A stretch of DNA of 64,000 nt, taken from positions 1,350,336 through 1,414,335 of the forward strand of contig NZ_FUWZ01000001.1 in assembly GCF_900167135.1 (NCBI RefSeq), read 5' to 3'. Below are positions 15,798 to 23,727 of the stretch, in pieces. The DNA is from Chitinophaga eiseniae (GTDB lineage: Bacteria; Bacteroidota; Bacteroidia; Chitinophagales; Chitinophagaceae). The stretch's first letter is position 1. Every line of letters begins with the position of its first letter. The notes below the pieces were generated by a model, which saw nothing but the letters and a program-made list of their open reading frames with translations, searched no databases and had not been told where the DNA came from. Position numbers and translations under genes: made by a program.

Positions 15798-16868
15798 ATG
15801 TTGGCCATTAACCCGGAGATGATAAAATTGGCCAGGGAATCTCGGGGACTTAATCAAGGTGATCTTTGTGCTTTGTTAGGAGTGGCGCAAGGAACTATTT
15901 CAAAAATTGAGAATGGTCTTATTCAGCCGTCCCCTGAATTAGTACAAAACCTGTGTAACGTCCTAGATTACCCTGCTTCGTTCTTCAGCCAGAGCGAGAA
16001 TATATATGCGTCCAGTTATATATACTATCGTAGGCGGCTAAGTATGACGAAGAAGAATCTTTCTGTGTCGGAAGCCAAACGAAATATCATCCGTATCGGA
16101 ATTGAGAAATTATTGAACAGCATCGACCTGCCGGAAACAAATTTGTTTCACTGGGATGTCTCCCAGCACGGCAGTCCGCAGGACGCAGCGCATTTACTTC
16201 GTGAGAGGTGGAGGCTGCCGAAGGGAAAAGTTGATAACCTTACCAAAGTAATAGAAGATAACGGTATCATCATTGTTCCTTTTGATTTTGGTGGAGATAA
16301 AATCGACGGTATTAGCCAGTATACCGAGAAAAACCATCCACTTATTTTTGTCAACAACAAATTAAGCCCTGACCGCTACCGGCTCACGATAGCCCATGAA
16401 CTCGGGCACCTTATTCTGCATTTCGGAAACCCGATTGCGGAAGATCGTGATGTGGAAGCCGAGGCATTCATGTTTGCCAGCGAGCTGCTTGTTCCTGCAG
16501 ATGACTTTAGAAAAAGTTTTGAACATCTGGATTTCAAGGTACTTACCAATCTGAAGTTATATTGGAAAGTGTCTATGGCAGCGCTGGTGATGAAGGCAAA
16601 GCAAATAGGAAGCATTACGGAGAATCAGGCAAAGTACCTGTTCGCGCAGCTATCGGCTTTGGGATATAAGTTGCAGGAACCTCCTGAACTCAGTCCGCCG
16701 AGGGAGTATCCCATGCTGATAAAAGAAATTCTGCAAGTATACAGAGAACAGTTGGGATATACTGCTGAGGAAATGGGCAGTCTTTTACACCTGCACTATA
16801 CTGACTTTCAGAATTATTTCAACCTGGATACAGGTAGGCTACGAGTAGTGAGAGGTGCGCATGGTTGA
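15798..16868 (+). CDS. XRE-family regulator fused to ImmA/IrrE metallopeptidase
   Basis: A 356-residue two-domain protein. An XRE helix-turn-helix spans residues 4-60 (LARESRGLNQGDLCALLGVAQGTISKIENG). A zincin domain follows with H200-E-L-G-H204 (TIAHELGHLILH) and the downstream EAEAFMFASELLVP helix that supplies the third zinc ligand. Such fusions act as cleavable or cleaving transcription factors in toxin-antitoxin loci, mobile elements and stress responses. It ends at a good terminator (16889-16919). The partner at 15168 is probably coregulated through the direct repeats upstream. Confidence 0.88.
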   Translation: MLAINPEMIKLARESRGLNQGDLCALLGVAQGTISKIENGLIQPSPELVQNLCNVLDYPASFFSQSENIYASSYIYYRRRLSMTKKNLSVSEAKRNIIRIGIEKLLNSIDLPETNLFHWDVSQHGSPQDAAHLLRERWRLPKGKVDNLTKVIEDNGIIIVPFDFGGDKIDGISQYTEKNHPLIFVNNKLSPDRYRLTIAHELGHLILHFGNPIAEDRDVEAEAFMFASELLVPADDFRKSFEHLDFKVLTNLKLYWKVSMAALVMKAKQIGSITENQAKYLFAQLSALGYKLQEPPELSPPREYPMLIKEILQVYREQLGYTAEEMGSLLHLHYTDFQNYFNLDTGRLRVVRGAHG

Positions 16869-16888
16869 TTCTCTGCTTTAAGATTTTG

Positions 16889-16919
16889 CTGGCGGCCTAT
16901 CCAATGGATTGACCGCCAG
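16889..16919 (+). terminator. Terminator of the XRE/ImmA operon
   Basis: CTGGCGG (16889-16895) pairs with CCGCCAG (16913-16919), with a second ATCCA/TGGAT stem nested inside. TTTTGTTT follows. Confidence 0.8.
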
Positions 16920-16997
16920 TTTTGTTTATGTTTTCCGGAGAAGTGGGCTTCGTGAGCAGGCCCCTTTGTACGAGAAGGCTTATCCTCCAGGTATAAA

Positions 16998-17186
16998 ATG
17001 GATATTGTAAGCCCAAATCTAACGCTGGAGCAATTAGACAATTGTGTGCTAAAAGCTATCAGGAAAAAAGGAAGAGAAGTCTATAAATTTGATTTTGTAT
17101 TTAAGGTATATCTGGAAGGGAAGTCAAGGCCAATCAAAAGAAAAGTGTCCGATACAATGCAGGAAAGACTCACCTCGCTGGCGTAA
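16998..17186 (+). CDS. Small basic protein, hypothetical
   Basis: A 62-residue frame starting MDIVSPNLTLEQLDNCVLKAIRKKGREVYKFDFVF, basic and compact. It has no recognised domain. It lies alone between the XRE/ImmA terminator and the STAS-HATPase gene. Its composition is protein-like, but nothing else supports it, so it could be a chance frame. Confidence 0.35.
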   Translation: MDIVSPNLTLEQLDNCVLKAIRKKGREVYKFDFVFKVYLEGKSRPIKRKVSDTMQERLTSLA

Positions 17187-17369
17187 TGACCAAGACTTAC
17201 TTGATACATGATAAATATAAAGCCAGTTTTAAATGGACAGCCTAAGATTGCTGCATTTACGATCTAGGGATTTTTCTATGGAATGGTAGTGATGAACTAC
17301 TAGTTCTTTGTTATAAATGTGAATTTTTGTTAATTTTATATAATTATTGACAATCAACCATTATCGGTA

Positions 17370-18227
17370 ATGGAAGTGCAGCAAGTAGCAGCCAGTTATA
17401 AAATCGGTGGATGTGTATACACGGATTTTAGCGGCATACAAATTATAAATAATTTATATTCATTTGCGTCTAAATATAACAATTGCGATATCTATGTAGA
17501 TTTTTCCGAACTACGATTTATGGATGCAAATCTTTTTGCACTTTTTAATGCCTGTGTTTATCGGCTAAATAAAGAAAAGAAAGTTCGTCTTAGGACAAAT
17601 TTTGACCATCTATCTCGTAAATTCGATATTTTCTTTAAAAATGGGGCAATTAGGGATAAGCAATATGAATTCGTTGATTCCAATGGGACTACTATTCCTT
17701 TTGCCATCTTTTATGGCTCGCAGCAGGATGAATTTTACCAATATGTACAATCTAAGTTGTTACCTAACAATGGTTTCAATCCTATTCCCGAAAATATTAA
17801 GGTAAACATTCAAGCCGGATTAAGTGAGATTCATCAGAATATTAGGCATGCTCAGACCGAAGATCCATTATTTATTTGTGGTCAACATTTTCCAACTAAG
17901 AAGGAGCTCAAACTGACCTTGGTGGACCTTGGTTGTGGATATTTGGAACCAATTCGTAAGTTTACCTCCGGGGCAATTTCTACAGATATTGAGGCTATCC
18001 GGTGGGCTTTAACAGGTTATAATAGCATTGATTTAGCCGAGTTTAAAGGTGGAATGGGATTAAAAGTGATACGTAATTATTGTTCGGGTTCCGGTGGGAC
18101 TTTTCAGATATGTAGCGGTACCGGCTTTTGGGATAGCTATCAGGAGAGGGGAAACTTTAAACCCAATTACGTTATTGATTCCAGTTTTAAGGGTACTATC
18201 ACCAATATAATTTTCAAGACCAATTAA
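17370..18227 (+). CDS. STAS-like + HATPase fusion, partner-switch sensor
   Basis: A 285-residue soluble protein. Residues about 15-95 look like a STAS fold (CDIYVDFSELRFMDANLFALFNACVYRL). The C-terminal part is a GHKL ATPase: N-box region LSEIHQNIRHA (E153, N157), DLGCG (D186, G188, G190) and GGMGL (227-231). There is no His phosphoacceptor domain, so it resembles anti-sigma kinase/anti-anti-sigma modules in one chain, not a two-component kinase. A STAS-like protein and a PIN nuclease follow in the same direction. I infer it controls them by ATP-dependent partner switching. Confidence 0.7.
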   Translation: MEVQQVAASYKIGGCVYTDFSGIQIINNLYSFASKYNNCDIYVDFSELRFMDANLFALFNACVYRLNKEKKVRLRTNFDHLSRKFDIFFKNGAIRDKQYEFVDSNGTTIPFAIFYGSQQDEFYQYVQSKLLPNNGFNPIPENIKVNIQAGLSEIHQNIRHAQTEDPLFICGQHFPTKKELKLTLVDLGCGYLEPIRKFTSGAISTDIEAIRWALTGYNSIDLAEFKGGMGLKVIRNYCSGSGGTFQICSGTGFWDSYQERGNFKPNYVIDSSFKGTITNIIFKTN

Positions 18228-18315
18228 AAAAATGCAAAAATTATTCAGACGCAAATACACGGCGTACCTTTTGCTTAAATTTGATATAGTATACCAGTTT
18301 TAAGATTTAACATTG

Positions 18316-18323
18316 TATATTTG
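18316..18323 (+). promoter_or_regulatory. -7 box before the STAS-like/PIN pair
   Basis: TATATTTG matches the Bacteroidetes TAnnTTTG consensus about 110 bp upstream of the 18430 start. No convincing -33 TTTG is spaced correctly. If real, the STAS-like and PIN genes have their own transcript besides read-through from the HATPase gene. Confidence 0.35.
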
Positions 18324-18429
18324 CAAAATTTTTAATTATATTGTAAAAATTATACCACTATAAACAATTATCATTCTTTAACTGTTTTTATTAAATACCA
18401 CCGGATTAAGCCAAACAAAAGCGTCAATT

Positions 18430-18756
18430 ATGAATACTACCCTCCAAATGAGTGAATTACTGAGCAAAAATTATGCTCTGACCCAGGAGGATGCGCTCGC
18501 TATGTATTCCCCTGCGTTGCCAATAATTCAAAATCACGAAGAAATTACCATATCGTTTAAGGGTATGGAAACTTGTTCTACTATGTTCTTCAGGTATTTT
18601 CTTGGCAGACTCTTCTCTGAGTTTGGTAACCAAGTTAGTGAACTTATTCACTTTGAAGGAATAGAGAACGACTCTATCCGAAATCAACTTGATTTATACC
18701 TTGAAAGGGTATTAGGGGACGAAACATATAAAGCCATTTACCTCAATCACATCTAG
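18430..18756 (+). CDS. STAS-like protein (DUF4325 type)
   Basis: A 108-residue single-domain protein. EEITISFKGMETCSTMFFRYFLGRLFSEFG has the pattern of DUF4325 STAS-like proteins (beta strand, 'D/G-x-x-x-x-S/T', helix). Classical anti-anti-sigma factors are phosphorylated on Ser/Thr at this turn; CSTMFF provides candidates. It ends 13 bp before the PIN gene. With the STAS-HATPase upstream it would form a switch that releases or holds the PIN protein; this pairing is inferred. Confidence 0.65.
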   Translation: MNTTLQMSELLSKNYALTQEDALAMYSPALPIIQNHEEITISFKGMETCSTMFFRYFLGRLFSEFGNQVSELIHFEGIENDSIRNQLDLYLERVLGDETYKAIYLNHI

Positions 18757-18769
18757 TTACTTTTTCCCT

Positions 18770-19381
18770 GTGTACAATATTACTGACATTCAAAAGCAAA
18801 CGCCGCAAAGCGGCGTTCGTTATTTATTCGATACTAACATCTGGATGGAAATCCTAAGTCCATATTATGATCATGAACCTGATCCTGATTATAATCCCTA
18901 TATTAATTTTCATGATCGAATAGTGGGGAGCTCTCAAAAAGACGGGATAAAGATTTTGATGCCAGCCATTGTAATGTCTGAGCTCATTGGCAAGCATGTC
19001 GCGATTGGATTTGATGAATATCTGAATAATCTGAAAATTAAAGTAACCTTTGAAGGAGCCAAAGAGAGGAAGAAGTACTTTAAGGAAACCTACAGGAAAA
19101 CGGACCACTATTTAGGTCGCCTTAAAGGGATTTGTGATAGTATAAAAGACTATTATAGGCATTTGGATTTTCTTTCCGATAACTTGCAGAGCTTTAAACT
19201 TTCTGACATATTGAAGAATCCACCCCTCCATATGGAGTTTAATGATCATCTACTGGCTCGTATAGCAGGTTTCTACCAATGTCCCTTAATAACACACGAT
19301 GGAGATTTTTCAGTAGAAGATGTTCCAATATTTACAGCTAACCGGCAGTTGCTTTCACTTGCTAAAGCGGTTAAGGTATAA
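18770..19381 (+). CDS. PIN-domain ribonuclease
   Basis: A 203-residue PIN nuclease. It has the first acidic residue in YLFDTNIWMEIL (D21), the second at SELIGKHV, FNDHLLARIAGFY (Asp) and the last in ITHDGDFSV, completing the acidic Mg2+ site of PIN RNases. The start is GTG at 18770; the first ATG would cut into the catalytic strand. A basic middle helix (KERKKYFKETYRKTDHYLGRLK) may contact RNA. It is the likely effector of the three-gene cassette. No dedicated small antitoxin gene is present, unlike VapBC. Confidence 0.78.
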   Translation: MYNITDIQKQTPQSGVRYLFDTNIWMEILSPYYDHEPDPDYNPYINFHDRIVGSSQKDGIKILMPAIVMSELIGKHVAIGFDEYLNNLKIKVTFEGAKERKKYFKETYRKTDHYLGRLKGICDSIKDYYRHLDFLSDNLQSFKLSDILKNPPLHMEFNDHLLARIAGFYQCPLITHDGDFSVEDVPIFTANRQLLSLAKAVKV

Positions 19382-19696
19382 AGCCGTTAAATGGATAAAA
19401 CTAAGCAGTTAATTTTATTGTATGATAAATTAACTTACTTTGATTTTTAACTGTTCATCTATATTTCCCCAAAAAGAATTGCTTGTAGAAGCAATCCTTT
19501 TAGTTTTTAAACCCGCTTGATTATTATCTTGGGAAAGTAACTTTCCAATATAATGATTTTAAAGATTTATGGGCTGCCGTGGCTTTAATCCTTGCCTATC
19601 TTAGTATGCAATTTAGAATGGCTGAAAGTTTTTCTGATATTGGAAAATTGGTAGAAAATCTTGAGACCCTATAAGATAATATGCTTTTTTATATGA
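19382..19696. other. Gene-free gap with terminator and weak gene trace
   Basis: AT-rich. It starts with the terminator of the PIN gene. A frame open for ~54 codons (about 19504-19673), including a hydrophobic LWAAVALILAYLSM stretch, lacks a good start and may be a decayed gene or chance. Confidence 0.4.
19475..19503 (+). terminator. Terminator after the PIN gene
   Basis: ATTGCTT (19478-19484) pairs with AAGCAAT (19489-19495). CCTTTTAGTTTTT follows on the plus strand. Confidence 0.6.
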
Positions 19697-20173
19697 TTAA
19701 AGGTTGAAATTTTTGACGAGCTTTTCAATAATAACTTTATTCTTTTTGTTCGTTTCTTCAAGGGCCTGCTCAACCCCGTCCGTATCTGTTTTTTTTATCT
19801 CATACAGAACAAATGTACAACTGTTGAGGATAGAGTAAAGGGATTCCTTTTCTTTGTTGGAACAGTACATAATAAGAAAATTAAGTTTTTCCTCAAGCTC
19901 CTTTTTAGAGTTATTCATTGTTATTTCAAATTCAGAAAAAGATGTACCGTTATGCTTATACTTATATGCTTCTTGAATTAAAAGGGTTTTGAAATTTTGA
20001 TAACAAATCAAAAAACCTTGAAAGGAGCCGGCTTTTTCCTTGTATAGGTATTCAAATTTAATTTCCTTTTTTCGGATGTTGAAGTCAAGGATGACTTTTA
20101 GTAAATACCCAATTGCTGCAATCACAACTGTAATCTGAGACCAATTCTTCGATAAAAAGTCAAGAAAGCGCAT
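19697..20173 (-). CDS. Membrane-anchored protein next to Shedu nuclease
   Basis: A 158-residue protein with one N-terminal transmembrane helix (about 11-30, ITVVIAAIGYLLKVILDF) and a charged, largely helical cytoplasmic part rich in Lys/Glu, probably a coiled coil. No family recognised. It follows the Shedu-like gene by 14 bp in the same direction, so it may be an accessory protein of that system or an immunity factor. The association is only from the operon layout. Confidence 0.6.
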   Translation of the reverse strand: MRFLDFLSKNWSQITVVIAAIGYLLKVILDFNIRKKEIKFEYLYKEKAGSFQGFLICYQNFKTLLIQEAYKYKHNGTSFSEFEITMNNSKKELEEKLNFLIMYCSNKEKESLYSILNSCTFVLYEIKKTDTDGVEQALEETNKKNKVIIEKLVKNFNL

Positions 20174-20187
20174 TTTTATAGTTTTGT

Positions 20188-21528
20188 TTAGAATTTAGCG
20201 GTGCCGGTGGTAATTTGTAGCAATCGTTCGATCTTAGTTCCCAATTCATCAAAAGTCAAGATTTCTACGTCTCTACTGTTCGATCGGATTAATTCAAAGC
20301 TAGCTTTCTGGTCTGCATTTAATGAGTTTATAGTGCCAATTAATATTATCGCTTTACTATTAAAGGTCTCGATATCTTTACTCTCTTTTTTCATTGTTAG
20401 CATGGCCCACTGTTTCTGAAAGGTGTCACGCTGTTGCAGAACCTGGGCGATACATCCAGAAAGCTCTTTTGACGCACCAAAAACATCTGAGCCGCGATAG
20501 GGCCTTGATTCAACTATATCTGTTAAATGTGTTTTTATTTCGAGGAATGCAGCATTTGAGCTTAAATTGTTTTGTATCAAAAAATCTCCAAATTTGCCGT
20601 CCTGATTTTGGATTGTTTTCCCTCCTACGTAGGCTTCCCTTTGGTAAAGAATTACAGGCTGTGCAAAAATGGTAGAGAAAACCCAGCTATTGTCTCCGAG
20701 ATACTCCTGCCATCTTTTCTCAAGTGAATCACCATCCGTTTTAGCTTTCATTAGGCCCCTGAATTTTTCCAATGCTTCAGCAATGTATTGATTGTCGATT
20801 ATCTCCTTTGTTTTGGAGATATTCGCCAAAGTCATAAAATTGGGAAGAAGGGCTAGTTTTTCAAAGAGGTCTTTTAGAGCTTCCTTATCCAAATCCGAAA
20901 ATTCCTCCATAGAGTTCTGCCAGAGCGCGAAGGATGTTGCTAATGAGTTAGGGACATACTTTTCACTTGGCTTTTGTATATCCTTGGGGAACAGTGAGCT
21001 TAATAGGCGTTGAGAAGTATTGAGCAGTTCTGAACGGTGCTTCTCGTATACCGAACGTAAGGCTCTTGTGAAGAAGCTCATATTTTTCTCATTGAGATAT
21101 AAAATATGCTCCTTCTTGTCAATTTTCGTTAAACCACCTTTTTCAATTACTATTTCTTCGATGCCTATCTTTTCTTCCAATATTTGTTTTATAGGATTCA
21201 GTGATTTGTGTAGACCATACCAGCCATTCTTCCATACGCCGAGAGGCAATTTACCATCAAATCCGAGAAACGTTATTGTTTTAATGTATGTAGTACCTAC
21301 ATCCCCGTCTTTTACGATATAGTGAACCTCTCTATCAGTATTAAAATAAAGTTCCCTGCATCTTTGATCTATTCCCCTTTCTGAATCTCGAAAGTGATAG
21401 ATTTCCATTGTTTTCGTTGTATGATGTAAATATTCTTCGCGAACAGGTTTGGGAATTGCTTGTGTCGCCTTCTTTTTGGGAGAAGCAGTCGCCGCTTTTC
21501 TTACTGCTTTTTTTGCGGATTTAGCCAT
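20188..21528 (-). CDS. Shedu-type anti-phage nuclease (DUF4263)
   Basis: A 446-residue protein with a PD-(D/E)xK nuclease domain at the C-terminus: GKFGDFLIQ (D315), then AAFLEIKTH (E330, K332), SRPYRGSDVFGASKELSG and a downstream Gln (Q363 region), the arrangement of SduA/DUF4263 proteins. Single-gene Shedu systems protect against phage through this nuclease. The ~170 residues before it vary between Shedu types and probably sense the trigger. The first 28 residues are Lys/Ala-rich (KSAKKAVRKAA...KKK), which could bind nucleic acid. A membrane-anchored protein follows. Confidence 0.82.
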   Translation of the reverse strand: MAKSAKKAVRKAATASPKKKATQAIPKPVREEYLHHTTKTMEIYHFRDSERGIDQRCRELYFNTDREVHYIVKDGDVGTTYIKTITFLGFDGKLPLGVWKNGWYGLHKSLNPIKQILEEKIGIEEIVIEKGGLTKIDKKEHILYLNEKNMSFFTRALRSVYEKHRSELLNTSQRLLSSLFPKDIQKPSEKYVPNSLATSFALWQNSMEEFSDLDKEALKDLFEKLALLPNFMTLANISKTKEIIDNQYIAEALEKFRGLMKAKTDGDSLEKRWQEYLGDNSWVFSTIFAQPVILYQREAYVGGKTIQNQDGKFGDFLIQNNLSSNAAFLEIKTHLTDIVESRPYRGSDVFGASKELSGCIAQVLQQRDTFQKQWAMLTMKKESKDIETFNSKAIILIGTINSLNADQKASFELIRSNSRDVEILTFDELGTKIERLLQITTGTAKF

Positions 21529-21700
21529 AATCGTTAAGTTGGGTGCGTAATATCTACCAATACAATATTAAATACACTTAACACATAACAAAGTGGTATC
21601 AAGTCGTGCTCAGTAAATAATGATAGATCTAGTTCTTCGAGAAGATAGGGTTGAAATTTTGCGAAAGAATGAATATAAATATATGAATTTTCCAGAAATT

Positions 21701-23683
21701 TTACTTTTTGACTATTCGTTCTGATAATATTGGATCATTTATTATCCTTTCCAGCTCTGCTGAAATAATATCCTGCACATCCTGTTTAATCTGCAGATAG
21801 TTCTGCTGTACTGCATTGTTGTCAAGGTTCCTGACTACCGGCAGGTCCTTATACCTGTCATGTTCTTTCTTCAGGGCAGCGGGGTCGTTCTGTACCCGGC
21901 AGTAAAATACCTTCTGTTTAATCTCCTGCCCCGGATTATCTGCAACGATACCGACAAACTCTCCGGAAGATAGCCCCGATATAGTGGAAGCCGGGACGGC
22001 AAGGTCCAGCTGCTGAGAATGATTGACGGACGTATCCGAGCTGTTAACGGTAACGCTGGAACGCTCCTGCATGATCTTGCCTATCCGTTCACTCATCTGT
22101 TTGGCGGTATCCCCGGAAACCTGCCCGCAGATGATATTGCCGCAAAGATTCATCAGTACATCTGCCATTTCCCGGGAATAATCTTTCCTTACCTGGTCCA
22201 GATTCTGGATGACAATGGTAGTTGCTATAAGATTTGATCTGCCAGTACCGACCAGGGCATCAATACCGTTTACTGTCAAAGTGGGGAACTCCTCGAAGTT
22301 CACGCCGCACTTGATTTTCCCCTTTTTATTGATCTGTTTTATCAGGCGGTTTATATATAAGGATAATACGGCGCCGTATACGGTCTGCTTTTGTGGGTTG
22401 TTTCCCATGCAGAGTATCTGCGGTGCATCGGGGTTGTTGATGTCCAGGCTGAGGTCCGAGCCGGATAGAACAAAATAGAGTTCGGGAGATGACAGGCGGG
22501 CCATCGCGATCTTGGCCGCGGCGATCTGCCCTTCCAGCTGCTCCATCACATCGTTTTCAAAAGCGGTTACGAAAGGGCTTATCAATATCTCAATTTCCTT
22601 TTCACATCGGAGTAGGGTGAACAGCTTTGAGTACTCCACCTGCATTAGCTCTACAACATGGGGCAGGGTGCAGAACTCTCCATTACGGTACTTCCGCAGA
22701 TACCATATAATGGCGGTGACAAAAATAATTGGGCTCTCCACGAAGAAGTCCCCACTGCGCTGTAACCACGTCCTGTTCAGCCCCAGGAGGATAGTGCGGG
22801 CGCTTTCTGCGGCGTCAGTAATATCGGTCATTCCCGCTGGTTCCAACGGGTTGCACCTGGCAGTCCGGCTGAGATCTTCAAAGATTATGGCATTGAATTG
22901 CGGAGGAACTTTATACCGGTGCTTATACCTGAGAAAGTGGTTATAGGCGATCTGCGACAGGTCCGGGAACTTGTAGTCATATATAAATTGGGCGTATCCC
23001 TTTTCAATCTGCTGTTTGATGATGTTTTCCAGGATATACCAGGTCTTACCGCTTCCGGGCTGGCCGCACACCAGGCAGCCCCGCATGGGGTTGATCAGGT
23101 TTATCCAGGACTTGCGAGTACGGGTCTTGAGCTGATAGGTGGCGGGGATATTGATGGAGAACTCATTGGTGAGCAGGCGCTCTTCCTGCGGGAAGGACTG
23201 GCTTTCCTTATTGAAGATATCAGCGTGGTTGATCTTCAGTTTCAGGACACGGGATAGCAGAGTACCTCCGGTTAAGATCAGGATGTAGCCGGCCGCCGTG
23301 ATACCTATATATAAGGTACCCCGTGTGAGGGCGTCGGCCGGCAGCAGGAAAATCAGGTAGGTGATGAAGTACAGCAGTAGCCCGCAGGTCATATATGCCA
23401 GCGCGGTCCCATACTTTATCTTTTCATCTTTTCGCCCTTGTGCTCCCAGCAGGGTGATGCCCAGGAAGCCGAGGGAAATCAGCTTCGATTTATGGAAGTA
23501 AGAAAAAAGACCTGTTTTGGAAATATTTTCCAGCAATCGGTCGGTGATCTCCGCTGTCCAGTGCCAGGCGTGAAAGGCACCATAGCAATAATAATAGAAG
23601 TGCATCACCAGTACAGCGATGCTGATCAAGCGGGTAAGGTCCAGAATCTTCCGCAGACCTTGTTCGTTCTCTCCTGTGCGCAT
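21701..23683 (-). CDS. VirD4/TraG-type conjugation coupling protein
   Basis: A 660-residue coupling ATPase that delivers the relaxase-DNA complex to the transfer channel. It has four N-terminal hydrophobic segments (about 15-35, 66-82, 92-114, 124-144), Walker A GQPGSGKT near residue 207 (MRGCLVCGQPGSGKTWYI), the Walker B region around GVNFEEFPTL, and IIVATTIVIQNLDQVRKDY-type motif III. It lies 44 bp downstream of the relaxase gene in the order accessory protein, relaxase, coupling protein found in Bacteroidetes conjugative elements, where it is often called MobC or TraG. Confidence 0.9.
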   Translation of the reverse strand: MRTGENEQGLRKILDLTRLISIAVLVMHFYYYCYGAFHAWHWTAEITDRLLENISKTGLFSYFHKSKLISLGFLGITLLGAQGRKDEKIKYGTALAYMTCGLLLYFITYLIFLLPADALTRGTLYIGITAAGYILILTGGTLLSRVLKLKINHADIFNKESQSFPQEERLLTNEFSINIPATYQLKTRTRKSWINLINPMRGCLVCGQPGSGKTWYILENIIKQQIEKGYAQFIYDYKFPDLSQIAYNHFLRYKHRYKVPPQFNAIIFEDLSRTARCNPLEPAGMTDITDAAESARTILLGLNRTWLQRSGDFFVESPIIFVTAIIWYLRKYRNGEFCTLPHVVELMQVEYSKLFTLLRCEKEIEILISPFVTAFENDVMEQLEGQIAAAKIAMARLSSPELYFVLSGSDLSLDINNPDAPQILCMGNNPQKQTVYGAVLSLYINRLIKQINKKGKIKCGVNFEEFPTLTVNGIDALVGTGRSNLIATTIVIQNLDQVRKDYSREMADVLMNLCGNIICGQVSGDTAKQMSERIGKIMQERSSVTVNSSDTSVNHSQQLDLAVPASTISGLSSGEFVGIVADNPGQEIKQKVFYCRVQNDPAALKKEHDRYKDLPVVRNLDNNAVQQNYLQIKQDVQDIISAELERIINDPILSERIVKK

Positions 23684-23727
23684 TTTCCAATCCCTCCATT
23701 TCCCTTCTGCACAAGCGCATGGGTGCT

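Noticed and set aside
19504..19673. 54-codon frame with a hydrophobic segment
   Set aside because: No start codon near its beginning and no homology I can name; could be a decayed gene but cannot be supported.
10637..21700. Left end of the conjugative element
   Set aside because: I looked for a second copy of the tRNA-Leu 3' end or a recombinase core site and saw none by eye; serine recombinase cores can be only a few bases, so the end cannot be placed.
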